Positions 27,314 to 36,050 of a stretch of 64,000 nt of DNA are shown one piece after another. The first letter of the stretch is position 1. Every line of letters starts with the position of its first letter. The DNA is taken from contig NZ_OY761443.1 in assembly GCF_963664415.1 (NCBI RefSeq), forward strand, positions 558,001-622,000, given 5' to 3'. Made by a program: the position numbers and the translations under genes. This stretch comes from an uncultured Desulfobacter sp. Lineage in GTDB: Bacteria > Desulfobacterota > Desulfobacteria > Desulfobacterales > Desulfobacteraceae. The notes under the pieces are model-generated. The model did not search any database. It was not told the origin of the DNA and worked only from the letters and a program-made list of their open reading frames with translations.

Positions 27314-27354
27314 CACGAAGGGCACGAAGGATTAATTTCTTCGTGCCCTTCGTG
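27314..27354. terminator. Perfect 16-bp hairpin between convergent genes
   Basis: CACGAAGGGCACGAAG (27314-27329) is complementary to CTTCGTGCCCTTCGTG (27339-27354) with a 9-nt loop. An outer pair, TACCACGAAG and CTTCGTGGTA, nests around it. It lies between the converging betB relic and glcF, as a bidirectional terminator would, though no long T-run follows. The CGAAGG-rich motif itself looks like a dispersed REP-type sequence. Confidence 0.6.
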
Positions 27355-27397
27355 ATCTTCGTGGTATTTAAAAAATCAAAAATCAGGTATTACGTTA

Positions 27398-28651
27398 TTA
27401 TCTGTCCGGCAGAGCCTGGCACACAAATTCCAAAAGATGGGTCACCCGGGCAGGAACACCCTGGCGGTTAAGGCTGTCCTGGAGCTGAATCATGCACCCC
27501 GGGCAGGCTGTTGCCACAATTTGCGCCCCGCTTTGGGCAATATGATGCGCCTTTTGGTCGCCGATCTTTTGACTGGTTTCGTAATGGTGGACAGAGAAGG
27601 TGCCGCCCAGACCGCAGCAGGTTGCCGCATCGGTCATTTCAACATAGTCGATCTGGGGCAATGCGTGAAGCAGTTGCCTGGGGGCTTGGGTCAAGCCGTG
27701 ATTTCGCAGGTGGCAGGGATCGTGGTAGGTGACCTTAACCGGCGCCTTTGAGCGGGGCAACGCGGCCAGTCTGCCAACCAGGTCCATATCCATTAAAAAC
27801 TCCATGATATCCCGCGTCTTGTCGGCAAAAACATGATAATCTGCCCCCAACGTAGGGTAAAGCCCGGCTAGGGCACCGTGGCAAGAGGCGCAGGCCGTGA
27901 TCACATAATCAAAGGCGTGGGGTTTCAAAGCCTTTAAATTTCTTTGAGCAAGCGTATCCACCGCATTTCCCGCACCGGCAGACAGAGCGGGAAGCCCGCA
28001 GCACACCTGTTCATCGGTGAGGGTTACATGAATTCCCATGAAATTGAGAATACGAACCAGGTACGCTCCGATTTCAGGGTATAGGTAATTGATCCCGCAC
28101 CCGGTAAAAAAAAGCACTTTGGGACCGGTTGAAAAGGAAACAGTCTGCCGGATTTCTCTGTTCAAAAAAGGCGTGAATGACGGCTTGGGTAAAGTGCGTT
28201 CCCGGGGGATGCCCGGTACAGGAAACCTCAATTTCAAGCCACTTGTGTCAGGAATCCGCCGGCACAACAGCCTGGAAGCCAACTCTCCGCTTTTACTCAT
28301 CCAATCCATAGTCTTTTTATGCGTCAGCAAGGCGGCCACCCCTTTACCAAATCCGGACAGTCCTTTTTTCCGGGCCACCTCCCTGCGGGCCGCCGCCACA
28401 ATCTCATGGGTCGGGACCTGGTTAGGGCACAGGTTGGCGCAACTGCCGCACAGCAGACACTGGGACAAATCATGAACCAACCGGTCTTCGGCAAAGACCT
28501 GTCCGTCCATCATGGCCTGGGCCAGGGTAATTTTTCCCCGGGCCACGCCGCCTTCGGTATTTTCTGCCTTGAACACAGGGCATGTAGCCCGGCAGGCACC
28601 GCACTTCACACAGGCCTGGGTCCACGTTCTGTATTGTTCCAGATCTATCAT
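27398..28651 (-). CDS. glcF: Fe-S subunit of glycolate/D-lactate oxidase (GlcF-like)
   Basis: 417 residues. Two [4Fe-4S] ferredoxin motifs near the N-terminus (CVKCGACRATCPVF, CLLCGSCANLCPNQVP) and two cysteine-rich CCG domains (FFTGCGINYLYPEIG...EQVCCGLPALSAG; YHDPCHLRNHG...AATCCGLGGTF). This is the electron-transfer subunit that accepts electrons from the FAD subunit and hands them to menaquinone or a membrane complex. It overlaps glcD by 4 bp. With the adjacent TRAP remnant and GntR regulator it formed a lactate/glycolate uptake and oxidation cluster. Confidence 0.9.
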   Translation of the reverse strand: MIDLEQYRTWTQACVKCGACRATCPVFKAENTEGGVARGKITLAQAMMDGQVFAEDRLVHDLSQCLLCGSCANLCPNQVPTHEIVAAARREVARKKGLSGFGKGVAALLTHKKTMDWMSKSGELASRLLCRRIPDTSGLKLRFPVPGIPRERTLPKPSFTPFLNREIRQTVSFSTGPKVLFFTGCGINYLYPEIGAYLVRILNFMGIHVTLTDEQVCCGLPALSAGAGNAVDTLAQRNLKALKPHAFDYVITACASCHGALAGLYPTLGADYHVFADKTRDIMEFLMDMDLVGRLAALPRSKAPVKVTYHDPCHLRNHGLTQAPRQLLHALPQIDYVEMTDAATCCGLGGTFSVHHYETSQKIGDQKAHHIAQSGAQIVATACPGCMIQLQDSLNRQGVPARVTHLLEFVCQALPDR

Positions 28652-30057
28652 TTTACCTCTCCGGGAAGTGGTAGGTCATCGGCTGGAAAAATTTTACCCG
28701 GATTGAGGATATTGTGCGGATCCAAGGCTTTTTTAAGGGTTTTCATATAAAGAATGGACTGACTTGACAGCTCCAGGGAAAGGTAGGGGGCTTTCATGAT
28801 GCCGACCCCGTGTTCGCCACTCATGGTTCCGCCCAACGCCAGAGTGGCCCGGAACAGTGCCTCAATGGCAAGCTCGGCATCGGCCATTTGTTTTGCATCA
28901 TCTTTGTCCGCCATGATATTGACGTGGATATTTCCGTCACCGGCATGGCCGAAGTTCACGATGGGCAGGTTGTATTGATCAGAAATCTTTTCGATCCGGC
29001 GGATCATCTCGGGCAGCTTTGATCGAGGAACACAAATATCTTCATTGAATTTTTCCAGCCCAAGCTTTTTCAATGAAGGAGAAATCGCCCTGCGGATCTT
29101 CCAGATCTCTTCGCTTTCTTCAAAGGTATTGGCCACCCGGTTTTCCAACACCCCTTGGGAATCGACCACCTTTAAAATTCTTTGAGCCTGCTTATCCAGA
29201 AACTCCTGGTCTCCGTCCACCTCTATGATCAGGGCTGCTTCTGCAGCTTCCGGCATGGAGAGTCCTGCGGTCTGCCTGAGGCAATCCAAGGTCCGGCCGT
29301 CCATGAATTCCAGGGTAGCGGGAATAATTTTTTCACGAATAATGGCGGATACAGCTTTGGCAGCGCCGTCAATGGCATCAAACACCACCAGCATGGTCTT
29401 CTTGGCCTGGGGTTTGGGAATCAGCTTGAGAATAATCTTGGTGATAACAGCCAGAGTGCCCTCCGAACCGCAAAAGAGCTTGGTCAAATCATAGCCAACC
29501 ACCCCTTTCATGGTGGTACCGCCGGTTTCAATCAAGTCACCTGTAGGCGTAACCACCTCCAAGCCGAGGACATAATCCTTAGTCACCCCGTACTTGACAC
29601 ACCGGGGACCGCCTGCACATTCAGCCACATTCCCGCCGAGACTCGAAACTTTCAAGGAAGCTGGATCAGGGGGATAAAACAACCCTAACGCCTCAACGGC
29701 CTTTTGAAAATCCCCGGTCACCACACCGGGCTCCACCACGGCCACAAGATTTTCCTGATCTATATCCAGGATCCGGTTCATCCGGCTCATGCCCATGACC
29801 ATTCCCCCGTAAACCGGCAGAGCGCCGCCGGTGAACCCGCTACCGGCCCCTCTGGGGTAAACCGGGATACGGTAGTGGTGGGCAAGTTTCATGATCCGGG
29901 ATACGGCCTGGGCATCTGCCGGATGCACCACAACATCCGGAAGAAATTGCTTGCGCGTGGCATCATAGCTGTACAAAATACGGTCGGTCTTTTCACAGCT
30001 CGCATATTTGGAACCGCATATCTCTTTGAGTTCCCGGATCACGTTTTCAGGTATCAT
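28648..30057 (-). CDS. glcD: FAD-linked D-lactate/glycolate dehydrogenase (GlcD-like)
   Basis: 469 residues. FAD_binding_4 (PCMH) domain with PVYPRGAGSGFTGGALPV and the pyrophosphate loop YPPDPASLKVSSLGGNVAECAGGPRCVKYGVT; FAD-oxidase C-terminal domain with LPIVNFGHAGDGNIHVNIM and TMSGEHGVGIMKAPYL, the metal/substrate-binding histidines. It ends HNILNPGKIFPADD, as typical. It oxidises a 2-hydroxyacid to the 2-oxoacid; D-lactate is the likeliest substrate in a sulfate reducer, but glycolate cannot be excluded. RBS AGGAAGC precedes ATG 30057, 11 bp after dctM. Confidence 0.93.
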   Translation of the reverse strand: MIPENVIRELKEICGSKYASCEKTDRILYSYDATRKQFLPDVVVHPADAQAVSRIMKLAHHYRIPVYPRGAGSGFTGGALPVYGGMVMGMSRMNRILDIDQENLVAVVEPGVVTGDFQKAVEALGLFYPPDPASLKVSSLGGNVAECAGGPRCVKYGVTKDYVLGLEVVTPTGDLIETGGTTMKGVVGYDLTKLFCGSEGTLAVITKIILKLIPKPQAKKTMLVVFDAIDGAAKAVSAIIREKIIPATLEFMDGRTLDCLRQTAGLSMPEAAEAALIIEVDGDQEFLDKQAQRILKVVDSQGVLENRVANTFEESEEIWKIRRAISPSLKKLGLEKFNEDICVPRSKLPEMIRRIEKISDQYNLPIVNFGHAGDGNIHVNIMADKDDAKQMADAELAIEALFRATLALGGTMSGEHGVGIMKAPYLSLELSSQSILYMKTLKKALDPHNILNPGKIFPADDLPLPGEVK

Positions 30058-30068
30058 AAAACAGCTTC

Positions 30069-30861
30069 CTAATTAAATAGCGCAGGTAGGACTAAGGTAA
30101 TCTGAGGGATGTACGTCACCATCATCAACCCCAGCAGGCACACCAGCAAAAAGGGCATTACTGACATGCTCACCTGCCCCATTCCTCTGCCGGTAATGGT
30201 TTTGGTCACAAACAGGTTATACCCAAAGGGCGCGGTAATATAGCCGATAACAAAATTAACGACAATTACGGCCCCAAGATGAATCGGATCAATGCCCAGA
30301 TTCACCGCAATGGGCTCCAGTATAGTAACAATAATAACTATGGCGGCGGGCGTGTCCAGTAATGATCCGATAAAAAGGAATAAAATATTAACCAGCAGTA
30401 AAAAGACATACTTGTTTGCCGAAATGGTGGAGATGGCCTGGGCAGCAATTGCCGGGATCTGGGCCGAAGCCATTAGCCATGCAAACAAGTTGGCACTGGC
30501 GATAACGAACATGATCATGGCAGAACTTTTGGCACCTTCGGCAAAACATTCTATAATCCCTTTCAGATAAAGGGTCTTTTGAAAAAACACACCGACAATA
30601 AGGGCATAAATACATGCAATAGCACCAGCTTCAGTTGGCGTAAACGCGCCGGAATAGATCCCACCAAGGACAAGAACCGGAGCGCCGATGGCGTACTTGG
30701 CCTGCCAGAGCAGCAGAACCACCCGAACCGGAGAAGGGCGGCGACCGCTTCGAGGAATTCCCTCACGAACGGCCCGAAAAAGTGAATAGACCACCATGAG
30801 TAAAGCAAAAAAAATCCCGGCCCCTAAAATCACGAAAAAAGGAATAACCAATCAATGTCAT
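30069..30861 (-). pseudogene. Truncated TRAP transporter large permease DctM
   Basis: A ribosome site (GGGAGGAG) and ATG at 30861 open with MTLI, typical for DctM, but after a few codons the frame shifts and jumps to VIPFFVILGAGIFFALLMVVYSLFRA in the middle of the family. The remaining 260 residues include the DctM block YSGAFTPTEAGAIACIYALIVG and end ITAPFGYNLFVTKTITGRG...LPALFN. About 170 N-terminal residues are missing, and no DctP or DctQ is present. The carrier is therefore non-functional; it would have been a dicarboxylate/hydroxyacid uptake system feeding GlcDF. Confidence 0.85.
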
Positions 30862-31453
30862 TCTGCTCTCCTCCCATCCCTGCAAACCTCTGAGACCAAG
30901 ACGGCTTGTAGAGCGCAGGATATGAGGCCAGGCCGCCCGCCGGGCCTTGTCAGGATCGCCCAGCCGGATAGCCTCATAAATTTCTTCATACTCCCTTAAA
31001 ATCTTTTTCGGCATCAATTGCCCGCTTCATTTTTTCAAGGACACCCAAAAGCTCACATAACTGTTCATGGGACCGTCTGCGGGCAGCCATGGCTGCCCCG
31101 CCCACTTCCATCTCGATCCTCAACTCCATGACGGCACGCAAGTCTTCAAGGGTTGCAAGCTCCTTTGAATCGATTTTAAACGCCTTGAATTCAAAATCCG
31201 GGGAAACAAAGGCACCCTTGCCCTGCTGGATTTCCACATATCCATCCTGACGCAGACTGGCAATAGCCTCGCGCACCGCAGTCCGGCTGACCCCGAATTC
31301 TTCAGCAACCCGTGCCTCACTGGGCAGTTTACTTCCGGGTGGAAAGACACCTTCCCTGATTTTTTGAGAAATTTGAATGGCAATCTGCGCTGGAAGACGT
31401 CTGGGCCGGGAAAGCGTACTGAAACGATTTTGTTTTAACCTTTTTTCCGCCAT
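30862..31453 (-). pseudogene. Broken GntR/FCD-family regulator
   Basis: The first 155 residues hold an intact GntR winged helix (LPAQIAIQISQKIREGVFPPGSKLPSEARVAEEFGVSRTAVREAIASLRQDG) and the start of an FCD ligand domain (LATLEDLRAVMELRIEMEVGGAAMAA). The frame then stops at 30986. Another frame continues with KKILREYEEIYEAIRLGDPDKARRAAWPHILRSTSRL, the last helix of FCD. About 60 residues with the metal-binding histidines are gone. The DNA-binding part could still be made as a truncated repressor. FCD proteins of the LldR/GlcC/PdhR group normally sense lactate, glycolate or pyruvate, which fits glcDF. Confidence 0.8.
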
Positions 31454-31614
31454 GGCGTTTCCTCCCCTTTTACAAAACCAATCTAATGCAAACCGATTAT
31501 CATGTTGTCAGTTGTCATATAAGTTGTTTTTCAAAATTTTCTATACAATTTCTTTTTTGCCCTTGGGTGGACTGTTAACTGAGGGCCGACAGTAAATAGA
31601 ACGTGACTATGCGA

Positions 31615-32523
31615 TTAAAAAAAAGACATGACCACGGTCAATGTAACAAGACTAAGTAAGGTCGAAATGCAGATAACAGAAGTAACAAAAGCTGGGGCCA
31701 CATCATTTTCCATGGCAATGATAGCCGTAAGTACGGCCGAAGGCATGGCTGATTGAAGAATACCGGCAGAGGCTTCAATACCGGAAATGCCCACCAGGGG
31801 AATCACGACAATGGCAATGGCAGGCCCTGCAATCAAACGAATCAGACTTGCCAGAAAGACATCTTTGCCAAAATTCAGTTTTCCGGCCTCTTTGAGTTGC
31901 AGTCCCAATGCCAGCAGCAGCACGGGAATCATGGCATCTCCAAGCAACCCTGCAATACGCTGAACCATAATCGGAGGGTCAATATCTGCCATGGGAAAAA
32001 TCAAGGCCAATGGTACAATAGTAATAGCCGGCGTTTTAATAAGTTTTTTCAATGCGCCTGTGCTACCGCCTTTCAACCAGCCTACAGCCATGACACAGCA
32101 AAAAAAAGAAAAGGTATTGGTCGTAAGCATATAGATGGTTGCGCTTTCCATGGCCTCAGGACCGAAACAAAATTTTGTCAAGGCCAGGCCATAGTTTCCA
32201 ACATTTCCGAAAATACAGGTCATCAAAAAAGCTGTTGCGATCTCTTTACTGAGCCCCATGCCCCTTGCCAACCCCCAACCCAAAAGCCCTGTAATCATAT
32301 AGACCAGTCCAATACCGACCATCATTCTGAATGCGGTAGCGGCATCAATCTTAACTTGACTGAGCACATTAAAGACAAAAGCCGGCACAAGCAGATAATA
32401 GCTTGTGCGTGAAAGAGACCGGCTATGAATCTCGAGCTTGTTCCCAAGAAGATAGGCGGTCAATATTAGGGCAAATACCGGGGTGACAACATTAAAAAAA
32501 ATGGAAAACCACTGGAAAAACAT
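31615..32523 (-). CDS. AEC-family (auxin efflux carrier type) permease
   Basis: 302 residues with about ten hydrophobic helices (PVFALILTAYLLG, YYLLVPAFVFNVLSQV, and so on). The NVGNYGLALTKFCFGPEAMESATIYML motif and the C-terminal ...GISGIEASAGILQSAMPSAVLTAIIAMEND are typical of the AEC family, bacterial members of which carry malate, malonate or other carboxylates. It sits upstream of the GntR relic in the same direction. Substrate unknown, but a role in organic-acid transport suits the neighbourhood. Confidence 0.88.
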   Translation of the reverse strand: MFFQWFSIFFNVVTPVFALILTAYLLGNKLEIHSRSLSRTSYYLLVPAFVFNVLSQVKIDAATAFRMMVGIGLVYMITGLLGWGLARGMGLSKEIATAFLMTCIFGNVGNYGLALTKFCFGPEAMESATIYMLTTNTFSFFCCVMAVGWLKGGSTGALKKLIKTPAITIVPLALIFPMADIDPPIMVQRIAGLLGDAMIPVLLLALGLQLKEAGKLNFGKDVFLASLIRLIAGPAIAIVVIPLVGISGIEASAGILQSAMPSAVLTAIIAMENDVAPAFVTSVICISTLLSLVTLTVVMSFF

Positions 32524-32661
32524 GGGAAACTCCGAAAGGTTATTGCCGCAACCGGAGCATATCTTTTCCAGCTGCCGATTAAAAGGAGAACGTTTGTACT
32601 ATAAAAGCCCTACAGGGTCAAGGTGCAGTCTCAACTTTACCCGCATCGTTAAAAGTCTTTG

Positions 32662-32734
32662 AGTCTGATGAAGACTGTTTTTTCTTATCATCAAGGCGCC
32701 TCTTTTCCAGACCGGCCATCTTGCCGGTTTTTTT
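32662..32734 (+). terminator. Two tandem intrinsic terminators on the plus strand with no gene before them
   Basis: Hairpin 1: AGTCT-gatga-AGACT followed by G and six T (32662-32683). Hairpin 2: ACCGGC-catctt-GCCGGT followed by a T-run (32711-32734). Both point along the plus strand, yet the nearest gene on the left (AEC carrier) is on the minus strand. They could end a small RNA starting near 32600, where CTATAA occurs, or a transcript antisense to the AEC leader. Confidence 0.55.
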
Positions 32735-32783
32735 ACTCTTCATATATGGATTGATCGGCTGACAAAAAGAAGGTTTCTGCCCT

Positions 32784-32875
32784 ACGAAAGATAGGTATGC
32801 GCCTCACGAAAAAAGCCTCTTATCTACGAAAAAATAGCCTAATTCACGAAAAAATGTTCCTATTCTACGAAAAAA
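32784..32875. repeat. Five phased ACGAAA repeats (operator-like array)
   Basis: ACGAAA occurs at 32784, 32806, 32826, 32846 and 32867, i.e. every 20-22 bp, about two helical turns. The last four share ACGAAAAAA, preceded by CT or TTC. Such helically phased direct repeats are typical of regulator binding arrays. They lie between the AEC carrier (minus) and the DUF485-actP operon (plus), 0.25 kb from the first and 0.9 kb from the second. Confidence 0.6.
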
Positions 32876-33542
32876 TGTTCACAAAATATAAAAATCTTCT
32901 TATCAATAAACCGTCAAAACTCTTGACAGTCAGACGATTCAAAGATTTTATTTGTTCACCGACTGCAACTCAAAAATCCAGGAGACATATCGCTCTAAAA
33001 ATGTGCAATGCATCTAAAATCATGCGTACGATATCCACTTATTTAAAAACGATTCGCATTCACCACAGGGTTTTCGCGGCTCATAACCCCTATGAATTCA
33101 ACAAGATACTCATGGGGTTTAACTTTACAAAATTAGAATAGTTAAAGGCCTGAAATTTTTATGCTTGACATCCAGCCTATTCATAATATAGGTTTTTCTA
33201 TAAATTAGTTTTTATTATTTTTTAAAGGCCGTCAAACAGGCGGTTTATAAACCTTCATAACGATATACATTGGCGTGTTAATCCTTATTTTTAGAAAAGG
33301 ATTCGAATGTATTAATGAACGAAAAAATAAGGTTGATTTTTGCCGGAAGGCACGAGCGGAAAAAGAATCTGAATCTATTGAAGTTGCGGTATCTCAATTG
33401 CGTTAAAAACCCGGCCTAATGTTAGTGTAAGATTTTCTCTACTTTATATTTAAGCAATGATTCCACCGAAATTGGGTGGGAATAAATATTGTTCAACAAA
33501 GAAGTGTAGTACGAGGATCTAAACCAAAAAGAAGGAGGGTAA
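32876..33542. other. Long AT-rich intergenic stretch upstream of actP
   Basis: No gene can be supported here. An open frame through the ACGAAA repeats (32797-33141) has no recognisable domain, no ribosome site and unusual composition, so it is not called. The stretch probably belongs to the control region of the acetate permease operon. Confidence 0.4.
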
Positions 33543-33662
33543 ATGGAGAAAACGATTTGCAGTAGCCGTAATCACCAGGTCATTTTTTTAAAACCTCAAA
33601 CCGAACTTTTCTCAAAAACGACGTTCGCATTATTGTTATCAGTTTTACCAGTTGAGCTGTAA
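33543..33662 (+). CDS. Possible 39-residue leader peptide
   Basis: ATG 33543 follows an excellent Shine-Dalgarno (AAGGAGGG, 4-5 bp spacing) and opens 39 codons: MEKTICSSRNHQVIFLKPQ, then a hydrophobic C-terminal part (FALLLSVLPVEL). It lies 118 bp upstream of the DUF485-actP operon. No homology is recognised. It may be a leader peptide, a small membrane protein or chance. Confidence 0.35.
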   Translation: MEKTICSSRNHQVIFLKPQTELFSKTTFALLLSVLPVEL

Positions 33663-33780
33663 GCTGTTTCGTACTCTGTTGAAGTAGATTGAAAAAAGTA
33701 CGCCAAAACTAGGATATTTTGCCTCTAAACGCAAACATCCGGATTAAAATTTAACTTTTTTTATTTTAAGGAGAGAACCT

Positions 33781-34065
33781 ATGTCACACGGACCTGCAAC
33801 TGATTGGGGAGAGGACAAAGCGATTGGCTTCAAAACTACACTTGGTTTGTGGTTGTTTCTTGTTTACGTCTTGGTCTATGTTGGATTTATCTGGATAAAC
33901 GTTGCTAGTCCAAAAACAATGGCAACAATCGTTTTTGCCGGTCAAAATCTGGCGGTTGTATATGGTTTTGGCCTGATTATTCTGGCTTTCATAATGGGAA
34001 TCATTTACGACGTTCTTTGCACCAATAAAGAAGATGAACTCAATGTGGAGGATTCTGACAAATGA
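33781..34065 (+). CDS. DUF485-type small membrane subunit of the acetate permease
   Basis: 94 residues with two TM helices (TLGLWLFLVYVLVYVGFIWIN; NLAVVYGFGLIILAFIMGIIYDVLC), the DUF485/YjcH layout. These proteins are encoded just before ActP-type sodium:acetate symporters and are thought to assist them. RBS AAGGAGAG precedes ATG 33781, and the stop overlaps the actP start by 4 bp. Confidence 0.9.
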   Translation: MSHGPATDWGEDKAIGFKTTLGLWLFLVYVLVYVGFIWINVASPKTMATIVFAGQNLAVVYGFGLIILAFIMGIIYDVLCTNKEDELNVEDSDK

Positions 34066-35981
34066 TATATAATGCATCCCCGTTCGCTGTTGCAATATTT
34101 GTCGCTTTTGTACTTGGTGTGCTCTGGCTGTCATCTTATTTTGCAAAAAAAACAACAACATCATCAGGCTATTATGCTGCCGGTGGAGATATTCACTGGG
34201 GCGTAAACGGTATTGCATTCGCAGGCGATTATCTCTCAGCCGCATCCTTCCTTGGGATCTGCGGAATGATCGCATTCAGCGGCTACGACGGATTTTTATA
34301 TTCCATCGGTTATCTTGCCGGATGGGTCGTGGCGCTGTTTATCGTGGCCGAGCCGATGAAACGTCTTGGTAAATACACGTTTACGGATGCGCTCAACAAT
34401 AAATACAATTCCCGGGGCATTCACCTGACGGCGGCCATCAGTACCCTGATCGTCTCCATATGTTATCTTGTGCCTCAAATGGTAGGCGCAGGAAGTCTAG
34501 TTACACCACTGCTCGGTATGCCCCATTACGTCGGGGTTATCCTTGTGGGCGCCATCGTGATCTTCATCGTGGCAACGGCAGGGATGGCATCGACCACCTA
34601 TGTTCAGTTCTTCAAAGGCGGCCTGCTGATCATTTTCTCCTCAATTCTTACGATTGCCATATTTGTGCACGGCATAAAAAGCCCGCCGTCTGAAGACTAT
34701 CATAAATTTCAAACCATCAATGCCACGGTAATGAACGGAGAGGTTACGGCAATCGACAACTATGAGTACCAGATCGCCGGAGCTCATAGTGATGCCAAGG
34801 GCACTTATGTGAAATTAAACAAAGAGGGTGTAAGTACCTGGTGGCGCTTGATCGAGGACGATGGAAATACGCACCTTGAAGAGACGCTTACGGTGGTAAA
34901 CACCAAAGACGGCCAAGTGCTTTACAACGGCGAGCCCAAGGAAGCTGAAAAATTTTTCCAGGTCGGCCACGCAAGCAAAATCATAGTAGATGGAGAAGAG
35001 GTTACGGAAACAGGGGCCGTCAGCCCATTTAAATTCCTGACAACCATAGAGGCAAGCACTATCGTCCGCTTTGGCAAAGTGATTTTCATAGACCAGGGCG
35101 AAAAAGTACAACTCTGGTATCAGAATCCGACAGCGGGTGAGGCTATCATGAGACCTGGATTAAGGTTCAAGGTCGATAAGGGTTCAACCTTTATGTCCAA
35201 GCTTGATTTTGTCTCCCTTATGATCGCATTGTTCTTCGGCACCTCCGCCCTGCCCCATATTCTGATCAGGTATTATACGGTGCCCAGCCCAAAGGCCGCG
35301 CGTAAGTCAACGATCCTTGCCATCGCAGCCATCGGCTTCTTTTATGTCCTTACCCTTTTCATGGGACTTGGTGCAATGGTCTCCGGCGTACTTGATGTGC
35401 AAAGCAGTAATATGGCCGGACCGCTTTTGGCCAAGTTCTTTGGTATAGCGATATTCTCGATCATATCCGCCATCGCCTTTGCAACGGTTCTCGGTACGGT
35501 TTCCGGGCTCATTGTGGCGGCATCCGGTGCTGTTGCCCATGACCTGATTGCCAATTATTTCGGCATTCCACTGACAGATAAAGGCCAGGTAAAAGCGGGG
35601 AAAATTGCAGCAGTCGTGGTAGGTATATTCGCCATATTATTGGGGATTGCATTTAAAGGCATAAACGTATCATTCCTCGTGGGGCTGGCCTTTGCGGTTG
35701 CCGCATCAGCAAACCTGCCGGCAATTTTAATGATGCTGTTCTGGAAGAAAACGACGGCAAAGGGCATTTCTGCATCAATTGTCGTGGGTATCATCAGCGC
35801 TATGACAATTATTTTACTGTCACCCAAGACCTTTGAGGTATACGGCCTATTATCATCAGACGCGCCAATACCCATAAACAATCCCGGTATTATATCAATA
35901 CCGCTTGCCTTTATTACGCTGGTTGTTGTCTCTTTAGTGACACAAAAGACCGAGGTTACCCAAGAAAAACACGTTGCATAA
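34062..35981 (+). CDS. actP: Sodium/solute symporter ActP (acetate permease) with an enlarged loop
   Basis: 639 residues of the SSS family: AGGDIHWGVNGIAFAGDYLSAASFLGICGMIAFSGYDGFLYSIGYLAGWVVALF is the ActP N-terminal block (Na+ site region), with SICYLVPQMVGAGSLVTPLLG and GTSALPHILIRYYTVPSPKAARKS further on. Between TM6 (LLIIFSSILTIAIFVHG) and the next helix (about 212-380) is a hydrophilic segment of roughly 170 residues, beta-rich, clearly longer than in E. coli ActP (549 residues in total). Its role is unknown. It would take up acetate or similar short carboxylates with Na+, fitting acetate oxidation. A strong terminator follows. Confidence 0.93.
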   Translation: MIYNASPFAVAIFVAFVLGVLWLSSYFAKKTTTSSGYYAAGGDIHWGVNGIAFAGDYLSAASFLGICGMIAFSGYDGFLYSIGYLAGWVVALFIVAEPMKRLGKYTFTDALNNKYNSRGIHLTAAISTLIVSICYLVPQMVGAGSLVTPLLGMPHYVGVILVGAIVIFIVATAGMASTTYVQFFKGGLLIIFSSILTIAIFVHGIKSPPSEDYHKFQTINATVMNGEVTAIDNYEYQIAGAHSDAKGTYVKLNKEGVSTWWRLIEDDGNTHLEETLTVVNTKDGQVLYNGEPKEAEKFFQVGHASKIIVDGEEVTETGAVSPFKFLTTIEASTIVRFGKVIFIDQGEKVQLWYQNPTAGEAIMRPGLRFKVDKGSTFMSKLDFVSLMIALFFGTSALPHILIRYYTVPSPKAARKSTILAIAAIGFFYVLTLFMGLGAMVSGVLDVQSSNMAGPLLAKFFGIAIFSIISAIAFATVLGTVSGLIVAASGAVAHDLIANYFGIPLTDKGQVKAGKIAAVVVGIFAILLGIAFKGINVSFLVGLAFAVAASANLPAILMMLFWKKTTAKGISASIVVGIISAMTIILLSPKTFEVYGLLSSDAPIPINNPGIISIPLAFITLVVVSLVTQKTEVTQEKHVA

Positions 35982-36012
35982 TATAAGACAGCCAAAAAGG
36001 AAAATCTAAAGC

Positions 36013-36050
36013 AAAAAAAGGAGAGTGTTTATATAAGCTCTCCTTTTTTA
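36013..36050. terminator. Rho-independent terminator after actP
   Basis: AAAAAAAGGAGAG (36013-36025) pairs with CTCTCCTTTTTT (36038-36049), a 12-nt loop between, with T-tails on both strands. It ends the DUF485-actP operon 32 bp after its stop. Confidence 0.85.

Noticed and set aside
32797..33141. A 114-codon open frame in the actP upstream region
   Set aside because: It is built on the ACGAAA repeat array, lacks a ribosome site and any recognised domain.
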